From: Methylophilaceae bacterium
Lineage (GTDB): Bacteria; Pseudomonadota; Gammaproteobacteria; Burkholderiales; Methylophilaceae
Length of the DNA stretch: 12,595 nt
NCBI GenBank assembly: GCA_025362115.1
Contig: JANYIK010000147.1
Location: 1-12,595 of the forward strand
Direction: 5' to 3'
Shown: in pieces, positions 6,839 through 12,595 of the stretch
Layout: each line of letters begins with the position of its first letter
Position numbering within the stretch: position 1 is the stretch's first letter
Notes under the pieces: generated by a model
The model's input: the letters and a program-made list of their open reading frames with translations, nothing else
Databases searched by the model: none
What the model was told of the DNA's origin: nothing
Position numbers and translations under genes: made by a program

Positions 6839-7690
6839 TTAATTGCTAGAGGTGTTCTTGAACATCGAACGCGCCAAGATATTGAGCCCAAGTACAAAAA
6901 GCGTGATCAGTAGAGCACCAGACCAAGCGAGGTCATGCCAGTCCTTGTAAGGACTCATGGCAAACTGGAAGATGATGACAGCCAGGCTGGACATTGGACC
7001 TTCCATATTGGTACTCCAGAACTGGTTATTCAATGCCGTAAATAATAACGGTGCGGTTTCACCGAATACACGCGCAATTGCCAGCAACACTCCGGTCATA
7101 ATGCCGGCGCGTGCGGCCTTGTATGAAATCATCATGACTACTTTCCATTGAGGCGCACCCAACGCAGCAGCCGCTTCACGCAGCGAACTTGGCACCAGTT
7201 GCAGCATGTTCTCTGTGGTGCGCACCACAACCGGAAGCACGATCAAAGCCAATGCCAGAGCACCTGCCCATGCCGAAAAGTGCCCAACGCTATGTACCGC
7301 CAGTTCATAGACAAACAAGCCAATGACGATAGAAGGTGCTGACAGCAAAATGTCATTGATAAACCGAGTAGCGGGAGCCAGCCAGCCAGTTTGGCCAAAT
7401 TCTGCCAAATAGGTACCCGCCAAGATACCCACTGGGGTTCCGATCAGGGTTGCAATAGAAACCATCAACAAGCTACCCATGATTGCATTCACTAGCCCAC
7501 CAGCACTTCCCGGCGGCGGAGTCATTTTGGTGAATGTAGCTGCGCTAATACCATGAAAGCCATTCAAAAACAGCGTATATAAAATCCAACCCAAAAAGAA
7601 CAGGGCAACTACCACAGTGAACATAGAAATACTAAGGTTGATGACATTTACAAGGCGACGCTGGAAATAGAGCCGATTATTGAAACTCAT
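6839..7690 (-). CDS. pstA: Phosphate ABC transporter permease PstA
   Basis: One of the two membrane subunits of the phosphate importer, 283 aa (E. coli PstA is close to this length). Six membrane helices can be placed: about 18-42, 67-94, 113-131, 140-158, 193-213 and 254-274. The cytoplasmic EAA loop that docks on PstB is REAAAALGAPQWKVV (171-185), followed by the conserved ARVFGETAPLLFT (206-218), whose Arg-x-x-Gly-Glu is typical of Pst permeases. The ATG overlaps the pstC stop by four bases (ATGA), the usual coupled arrangement. No truncation or odd residue is seen. Confidence 0.96.
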   Translation of the reverse strand: MSFNNRLYFQRRLVNVINLSISMFTVVVALFFLGWILYTLFLNGFHGISAATFTKMTPPPGSAGGLVNAIMGSLLMVSIATLIGTPVGILAGTYLAEFGQTGWLAPATRFINDILLSAPSIVIGLFVYELAVHSVGHFSAWAGALALALIVLPVVVRTTENMLQLVPSSLREAAAALGAPQWKVVMMISYKAARAGIMTGVLLAIARVFGETAPLLFTALNNQFWSTNMEGPMSSLAVIIFQFAMSPYKDWHDLAWSGALLITLFVLGLNILARSMFKNTSSN

Positions 7691-8688
7691 GATTGCTTCC
7701 CTTCTTTTTGAGCCAGCTTAATGAGCAACAATTTTGAACAAGCCAACACGATGAATGTAATCACGAACAGCAGCAGACCCAAGGTAATCAGTGAAGAGGT
7801 ATAAACATCGCCTACGGCTTCTGTAAATTCATTTGCCAGTGCAGACGAAATTGTATTACCAGGCATCATGAGTGATGTGGAAATATCGTGAGCATTACCA
7901 ATAACGAAAGTGACTGCCATCGTTTCTCCCAACGCCCGTCCTAGGCCTAGCATGATGCCACCAACCACCCCAATTTTGGTATAGGGCAACACTACTTTCC
8001 AAACCACTTCCCAGGTTGTTGCCCCTAGCCCGTAAGCGGATTCCTTGTGCATCGCCGGCACAATCTCGAACACATCACGCATCACAGATGCAATGAACGG
8101 AATCACCATAATGGCCAAAATCAAACCCGCAGTCAGCATACCAATGCCCATAGGCGGGCCTTGAAACAGAAAACCTATCCCGGGCAAATTACCCATATTG
8201 TCATTGACCCAAGGTTGGATATTGTCAGCAAAAAATGGAGCAAACACGAACAGACCCCACATCCCATAAATGATGCTCGGAACGCCGGCCAGCAACTCAA
8301 CCGCAATGCCCAGCGGACGCTTCAGCCATTTAGGACTAAGCTCAGTAATGAACAGGGCTATACCGAAACTGAGTGGGATGCCAATCAGCATGGCAATCGC
8401 TGAAGTGACTAAAGTACCAACGATAGGTACCTTGGCACCGAATTGCACAGTCACCGGGTTCCAGGCATCGCTGGTAATGAAGCTAAATCCGAATGTCTTT
8501 AAGGCGGGCAGACTCCCATAAAAAAGAGTGAGCATGATGCCAAATAATAAGCAAAACACCAGGAAAGCAAAGAACTTGGTGGTATTTCGGAAAATACTAT
8601 CCCATAGCGCTCCCTTGTCAGTGTCGCCAGGAGGTTTGGTTTGCTCTACCAAAACTACTTGATCCAGAGTCGACTGCGCTACATTCAT
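7687..8688 (-). CDS. pstC: Phosphate ABC transporter permease PstC
   Basis: Second membrane subunit of the phosphate importer, 333 aa. It carries a hydrophilic N-terminal tail of about 35 residues before the first helix (36-58), a little longer than in E. coli PstC. Further helices fit at about 86-115, 126-153, 180-203, 238-263 and 298-323. The EAA loop is ESAYGLGATTWEVVWKVVLP (216-235), followed by GRALGETMAV (250-259), where the Arg and Glu match residues known to be needed for transport in E. coli. A weak GGTGA site precedes the ATG. It is separated from pstS by 161 bases containing two hairpins, so it is probably expressed at a lower level than the binding protein. Confidence 0.96.
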   Translation of the reverse strand: MNVAQSTLDQVVLVEQTKPPGDTDKGALWDSIFRNTTKFFAFLVFCLLFGIMLTLFYGSLPALKTFGFSFITSDAWNPVTVQFGAKVPIVGTLVTSAIAMLIGIPLSFGIALFITELSPKWLKRPLGIAVELLAGVPSIIYGMWGLFVFAPFFADNIQPWVNDNMGNLPGIGFLFQGPPMGIGMLTAGLILAIMVIPFIASVMRDVFEIVPAMHKESAYGLGATTWEVVWKVVLPYTKIGVVGGIMLGLGRALGETMAVTFVIGNAHDISTSLMMPGNTISSALANEFTEAVGDVYTSSLITLGLLLFVITFIVLACSKLLLIKLAQKEGKQS

Positions 8689-8728
8689 TCCAATGTCACC
8701 AATTTAAGTTTAGACGATGTTTTAATAA

Positions 8729-8755
8729 ATTCAGCCCAAGTTACTTAAGCTGAAT
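8729..8755 (-). terminator. Second hairpin in the pstS-pstC spacer
   Basis: Inverted repeat ATTCAGC (8729-8735) with GCTGAAT (8749-8755), an inner AAG/CTT pairing and a TTA loop. On the minus strand it is followed by a T/A-rich stretch (TTATTAAAA). It is weaker than the hairpin at 8778-8806 and could act as an RNA-stability element rather than a terminator. Confidence 0.4.
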
Positions 8756-8777
8756 CTATAAAAGGCCTTCACAGTAA

Positions 8778-8806
8778 AATCGAGGGCGGAAATTCCACCC
8801 TCGATT
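8778..8806 (-). terminator. Hairpin attenuator/terminator after pstS
   Basis: A perfect 9-base stem, AATCGAGGG (8778-8786) with CCCTCGATT (8798-8806), extended by GG/CC around an AAATT loop after one mismatch. In the pstS direction the stem runs into TTTT. It lies 44 bases after the pstS stop and before pstC, so it would end or protect most pstS transcripts while letting some continue into pstCAB. That fits the need for far more binding protein than transporter. Confidence 0.65.
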
Positions 8807-8849
8807 ACCTTACAGCTAAAACCCTATATACAGTTGACGGCTCGGTGGC

Positions 8850-9896
8850 TTATTCAGCAACGGCGGAGCCATCTTTACCCTTCATGTCGATCTTCCAGTG
8901 ATTCTGAATCAACTTCACGACCGCGTCAGGCATAGGCACATAGTCCAGCGAGTCAGCCATCTTGTCGCCTTCGGTATAGGCAAAGTTGAAGAACTTCAGT
9001 ACTTCTTTCGCCATCGCTGGATTATCCTGCACCTTGTGCATCAGAATAAAAGTTGCACCAGAAATCGGATAGCTTTCTTTGCCAGGCTCGTTGGTAATAA
9101 TTTCGTAGAAACCGGGGGCTTTGTCCCATTCTGCATATTTAGCGGCGGATTGGAAGCTAGCAAAGCCGGGCTTCACGTACTCACCTTCCTTGTTTTGAAC
9201 TAAGGCGTAGTTCAAGCCATTCTGTTTGGCATAAACATATTCAACATAGCCAATAGAACCTTTGATACGTTGTACATAAGATGCAACACCTTCATTACCT
9301 TTGCCACCCACACCGGTAGGCCAGGATATTGCCGTGTCTGCACCAACTTTAGTTTTCCACTCATCACTTACTTTACTTAAATAATTAGCAAATACGAAGG
9401 TAGTGCCAGAACCATCAGAGCGATGCACTACAGTGATGTTGGCATCTGGCAAAGCAACTCCAGCGTTCAACTTAGCAAGTGCAGGATCATTCCATCTGGT
9501 GATCTTCTTCAGGAAGATATTAGCCAACACTTCGCCTGTCAATTTAAGCTTGCCATTTGGCACACCTTCAACATTAATAATAGGTACAACGCCACCCACC
9601 ACGGTGGGAAACTGCATCAGACCGTCTTTATCAAGTTCCGCTTGGGTCAATGGTTTATCAGACGCGCCAAAGTTCACAGTTTTGTTTTGAATTTGTTTGA
9701 TACCACCACCAGAACCAATAGACTGATAGTTCATCTTTACACCGGTCTTAGCGTTATAGGCTTCTGCCCATTTAGCGTAGATAGGGTATGGGAAAGTTGC
9801 TCCAGCACCGGTAATTTCAACCGCCTGTACGTTCGCAACGAATATGAGGCTCGCCGCAGCGATGAGCGCGCCTAGCTTGTGGGTTGTATTCAGCAT
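8850..9896 (-). CDS. pstS: Periplasmic phosphate-binding protein
   Basis: Substrate-binding protein that captures orthophosphate in the periplasm and delivers it to PstCA. It has 348 aa with a Sec signal peptide of about 25 residues (hydrophobic 8-22, cleavage after VQA). The mature protein opens with ITGAGATFPYPIYAKW, as in E. coli PstS, and keeps the ligand-contact segments: GAGATF (30-35), SIGSGGGIKQI (59-69), FGASD (76-80) and RSDGSGTTFVF (159-169). The GGKGNEGVA and GSIGYVEYVYAKQN segments are also family-typical. GGAGAT at 9901-9906 on this strand precedes the ATG at good distance. The gene heads the operon and is preceded by a Pho-box-like promoter, so strong induction under phosphate starvation is expected. 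Confidence 0.98.
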   Translation of the reverse strand: MLNTTHKLGALIAAASLIFVANVQAVEITGAGATFPYPIYAKWAEAYNAKTGVKMNYQSIGSGGGIKQIQNKTVNFGASDKPLTQAELDKDGLMQFPTVVGGVVPIINVEGVPNGKLKLTGEVLANIFLKKITRWNDPALAKLNAGVALPDANITVVHRSDGSGTTFVFANYLSKVSDEWKTKVGADTAISWPTGVGGKGNEGVASYVQRIKGSIGYVEYVYAKQNGLNYALVQNKEGEYVKPGFASFQSAAKYAEWDKAPGFYEIITNEPGKESYPISGATFILMHKVQDNPAMAKEVLKFFNFAYTEGDKMADSLDYVPMPDAVVKLIQNHWKIDMKGKDGSAVAE

Positions 9897-9933
9897 TTAT
9901 ATCTCCGATTAGTCAGGGTTCATGACGCTATGA

Positions 9934-9967
9934 ATGTTAGTACTCAATTATGACACTTTTGTGAAAT
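9934..9967 (-). promoter_or_regulatory. Pho-box promoter of pstS
   Basis: Reading the minus strand, ATTTCAC-AAAA-GTGTCAT (9950-9967) matches 14 of 18 positions of the E. coli PhoB box (CTGTCAT, A/T-rich four, CTGTCAY). Ten bases downstream is TAACAT (9934-9939), a fair -10, which is the spacing of PhoB-activated promoters that lack a -35. The predicted transcript would begin about 30 bases before the pstS ATG, leaving room for its ribosome binding site. Confidence 0.65.
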
Positions 9968-10027
9968 ATCTCACATTAGCCTACAACAAATTGATGGTGC
10001 GGGCTTGTGAATAGACGTAACCGAGGC

Positions 10028-10036
10028 TGTTATAAT
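10028..10036 (+). promoter_or_regulatory. Extended -10 promoter of prfB
   Basis: TGTTATAAT is a perfect extended -10 element, 34 bases before the prfB ATG. The nearest -35-like hexamer, TTGTGA at 10005-10010, is 20 bases upstream, which is long; extended -10 promoters tolerate this. It lies back to back with the pstS promoter and its start would serve prfB and probably lysS. Confidence 0.65.
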
Positions 10037-10070
10037 CGCGCTTTTTAGAATCTGAGCACTCCTACTTGTT

Positions 10071-11175
10071 ATGGAAGCCGAACACCTCAACGCCATCTCC
10101 AACCATCTGCAAGAGTTGCAAACCCGTTGCGCCGATTTACGGGGGTATCTTTGACTTCGACGGCAAAAAAGAACGCCTAGCCGAGGTCAACCAACTCGCC
10201 GAAGACCCTCACATTTGGAACGATGCGGAAAAAGCGCAAGCGCTAGGCCGTGAGAAAAAAACGTTAGAAGCCATCGTACTGACGCTGGAAAACATCACCA
10301 CTAGTTTGGGCGATGCGCTAGAACTATTTGACATGGCTAAAGGAGAGAATGACGACGATACGCTCATTGCCATAGAATCCGATGCCAATGCCCTAGAAGT
10401 GCAAGTCGCCGGATTGGAGTTCCGCCGCATGTTCTCCCACGAAATGGATGCCAACGCCTGCTTTCTGGATATTCAATCCGGCTCTGGCGGCACTGAGGCG
10501 CAAGACTGGGCTTCGATGCTGCTGCGCATGTATTTACGTTACTGTGAACGCAAAGGTTTTCAGGTGGAAGTACTGGAAGAATCGGAAGGTGAAGTAGCTG
10601 GCATCAAGAGCGCCAGCCTAAAAATCAGTGGCGACTATGCCTATGGTCATTTACGCACCGAAAGTGGCGTACACCGTTTGGTGCGTAAATCCCCGTTCGA
10701 CTCCGGCAACCGCCGCCATACCTCCTTCGCCAGCGTATTCACCTACCCTGAAGTGGATGATTCGATTGAGGTGGATATTAACCCCGCCGATTTACGCATA
10801 GACACTTATCGTGCCAGCGGTGCCGGCGGCCAGCACATCAACAAAACCGATTCCGCCGTGCGCATCACCCATATTCCGACCAATACCGTGGTGCAATGCC
10901 AAAACGACCGCTCGCAACATCGCAACCGCGCCGAGGCCATGGCGATGCTGAAAGCCCAGTTGTATGCATTAGAACTCCGCAAACGTAACGAAGAAAAACA
11001 AGCGATGGAAGACTCTAAAACCGACATCGGATGGGGACATCAAATTAGGAGTTATGTATTGGATCAATCGCGCATTAAGGATTTACGTACCAATGTAGAA
11101 ATTGGTAATACGCAAGGCGTGCTGGATGGCGATCTTGACCCGTTTATCAGTGAAAGTTTGAAGCAAGGAGTATAA
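10071..11175 (+). CDS. prfB: Peptide chain release factor 2, programmed +1 frameshift
   Basis: Release factor 2 ends translation at UGA and UAA codons. The gene is read as 10071-10151 joined to 10153-11175: 27 codons in the first frame, then a +1 shift at CTT-TGA-C that skips one T, giving 367 aa (E. coli RF2 has 365). The zero frame encodes MEAEHLNAISNHLQEL... and ends in RGYL-stop, as in other RF2 proteins. The main frame holds the anticodon-like tripeptide SPF (207-209), which selects UGA, and the catalytic GGQ (252-254) in ASGAGGQHIN; Ala248 stands where E. coli K-12 has the unusual Thr246. A reading that starts at 10066 in the main frame gives a nonsense N-terminus and should be rejected. 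No strong ribosome binding site precedes the ATG. lysS follows one base after the stop, the same pair as in E. coli. Confidence 0.97.
10140..10155 (+). promoter_or_regulatory. RF2 autoregulatory +1 frameshift site
   Basis: CGGGGGTATCTTTGAC holds the full RF2 recoding signal: a Shine-Dalgarno-like GGGGG (10141-10145) three bases before the slippery CTT (10149-10151), then in-frame TGA (10152-10154) followed by C, a poor stop context. When RF2 is scarce the ribosome slips forward one base and makes full RF2; when RF2 is plentiful it stops. The site is nearly identical to that of E. coli. Confidence 0.96.
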
Positions 11176-11176
11176 A

Positions 11177-12595
11177 TTGAGCGAGCAAACAGAAACATCT
11201 CAACAGGACGAGAGCCACGTCATTACAGAGCGCCGTGAAAAGCTCAAAACCATGCGTGAGCAAGGCGTGGCCTTCCCCAATGACTTCCGTCGTAGTCATT
11301 TTGCGGGCGATTTGCATGCTACACATGATGCAAAAACTGCGGAAACACTTGAAGCCGAAGGCATTCGTATCAGCGTAGCGGGTCGCATGATGTTAAAGCG
11401 CGTGATGGGCAAGGCCAGTTTTGCCACTCTGCAAGACCCCAGTGAGCGCATTCAGTTGTTTATCACCCGCGACAACATCGGCGAAGAACTCTACGACGCA
11501 TTCAAAAAATGGGATTTGGGCGACATCTTAGGCGCTGAAGGCGTACTGTTCAAAACCAAGACTGACGAGCTTTCTATTAAAGTAGACAAGCTACGCATCC
11601 TGACCAAATCCATCCGGCCGTTACCGGAAAAATTCCACGGCCTGAGCGACCAGGAAACCAAATATCGCCAGCGTTATGTGGATTTAATTGTCAGCGAAGA
11701 AACCCGCAAGACCTTCATCACACGCAGCAAAATTGTGACGGCGATACGCGAGTTTATGCTGGAACATGAGTTTCTAGAAGTCGAAACCCCCATGCTGCAC
11801 CCCATCCCTGGCGGCGCTTCTGCCAAGCCGTTTGCCACGCACCACAATGCGCTGGATATGCAAATGTTTTTACGCATTGCGCCAGAGCTTTATTTGAAGC
11901 GATTAGTCGTGGGCGGGTTTGAGCGTGTGTTTGAAATCAATCGTAATTTTCGTAATGAAGGACTCTCAGTTCGTCATAACCCTGAATTCACCATGATGGA
12001 GTTTTACGCGGCTTATACCGATTACCAATGGCTGATGGATTTTACAGAAAACTGCTTACGTGCCGCCGCTATGGCTGCTCTTGGCACGGCGACTGTCATG
12101 TATCAAGGCCGCGAGGTAGACCTAAGCCAGCCGTTCCAACGCCTGACCATTGTTGGCGCAATACAAAAATACGCGCCCGAATACACACTGGAGCAGTTAG
12201 GAAACGCCAACTTGCTGCGTCAAGCGTTGAAAAAGTTTGGCGTTGAACCACTGCCTCATGTCGGTTTGGGCGCGTTGCAACTGGCATTGTTTGAAGAAAC
12301 CGCCGAGATGCATCTGTGGCAACCGACCTATATTATTGATTATCCCGTTGAAGTCTCGCCACTCGCACGCGGCTCTGACAGCCGCCCTGGCATTACCGAG
12401 CGCTTTGAACTGTTCATCACGGGCCGCGAAATCGCCAATGGGTTTTCCGAGTTAAACGATGCCGAAGACCAAGCCGCGCGCTTTATGCAACAAGCGCAAG
12501 CCAAAGAAGCCGGCGATGCTGAAGCCATGTACTACGATGCTGACTACATCCGCGCATTGGAAGTCGGCATGCCCCCCACCGGAGGTTGTGGCATA
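11177..12595 (+). CDS. lysS: Lysyl-tRNA synthetase, class II, 3' end outside window
   Basis: Charges tRNA-Lys with lysine. The frame is open from 11177 to the right edge (473 codons, no stop); E. coli LysS is 505 aa, so about 30 residues are missing. The start is TTG at 11177, placed six bases after AAGGAG (11165-11170), with no ATG nearby until codon 26; the next residues, SEQTETSQQDE, form the usual acidic, variable N-terminus. An OB-fold anticodon-binding domain (about 65-150, with VAGRMMLKRVMGKASF) is followed by the class II core: motif 1 FLEVETPML (199-207), motif 2 FEINRNFRNEGLSVRHNPEF (from about 251) and the start of motif 3 at the edge (PPTGGCGI). ITGREIANGFSELND is the lysine-site region. 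It is coupled to prfB, with one base between stop and start. Confidence 0.96.
   Translation, partial: MSEQTETSQQDESHVITERREKLKTMREQGVAFPNDFRRSHFAGDLHATHDAKTAETLEAEGIRISVAGRMMLKRVMGKASFATLQDPSERIQLFITRDNIGEELYDAFKKWDLGDILGAEGVLFKTKTDELSIKVDKLRILTKSIRPLPEKFHGLSDQETKYRQRYVDLIVSEETRKTFITRSKIVTAIREFMLEHEFLEVETPMLHPIPGGASAKPFATHHNALDMQMFLRIAPELYLKRLVVGGFERVFEINRNFRNEGLSVRHNPEFTMMEFYAAYTDYQWLMDFTENCLRAAAMAALGTATVMYQGREVDLSQPFQRLTIVGAIQKYAPEYTLEQLGNANLLRQALKKFGVEPLPHVGLGALQLALFEETAEMHLWQPTYIIDYPVEVSPLARGSDSRPGITERFELFITGREIANGFSELNDAEDQAARFMQQAQAKEAGDAEAMYYDADYIRALEVGMPPTGGCGI

Noticed and set aside
6829..6897. Longer pstB starting at 6897
   Set aside because: The extra 23 residues overlap the pstA C-terminus and are unlike any PstB N-terminus; ATG 6828 has a good ribosome binding site.
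9423..9875. 150-codon open frame on the plus strand opposite pstS
   Set aside because: It is antisense to a clear pstS, shows no family motif and no ribosome binding site of note.
10066..10152. Main-frame start of prfB at 10066
   Set aside because: The resulting N-terminus is unlike RF2, while the zero frame from 10071 gives a typical RF2 N-terminus that ends at the recoding site.

Overview
The window reads as ordinary chromosome of a Gram-negative proteobacterium, most likely a betaproteobacterium of moderate G+C content (Nitrosomonadales-like is my guess; this is inference from protein flavour and the prfB-lysS pairing, not a database result). It is gene-dense, with no intergenic gap above about 170 bases. 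I see no tRNA, rRNA, CRISPR array or mobile element.

Region 1 (1-4148, + strand) is a lipid/glycolipid cluster: a GT4 glycosyltransferase cut by the left edge, a PAP2-family lipid phosphatase, a calcineurin-like phosphoesterase resembling the PlcP/LpxH2-type family, diacylglycerol kinase DgkA, and a second GT4 glycosyltransferase resembling diacylglycerol glycosyltransferases. The first three genes overlap or abut, so they are probably one transcript. dgkA has its own extended -10 promoter candidate, and the second glycosyltransferase follows it closely.

Region 2 (4119-9967, - strand) is the high-affinity phosphate uptake operon pstS-pstC-pstA-pstB, followed by an EAL-CBS-GGDEF cyclic-di-GMP protein. 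pstS is preceded by a good Pho-box-like promoter. Two hairpins lie between pstS and pstC. A second, weaker Pho-box-like site with a correctly spaced -10 lies in front of the EAL gene. phoU, phoB and phoR are not in the window.

Region 3 (10028-12595, + strand) holds prfB (peptide release factor 2, with its autoregulatory +1 frameshift at an in-frame TGA) and lysS (lysyl-tRNA synthetase, TTG start, cut by the right edge).

The main idea is that regions 1 and 2 may form a phosphate-starvation locus. PstSCAB would import scarce phosphate. The PlcP-like enzyme would strip phosphate head groups from phospholipids to give diacylglycerol. The glycosyltransferases would turn that diacylglycerol into phosphate-free glycolipids, DgkA and the PAP2 enzyme would balance diacylglycerol against phosphatidic acid, and the EAL protein would tie phosphate status to c-di-GMP. 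Each protein family is well supported by its motifs; the joint role is a hypothesis.
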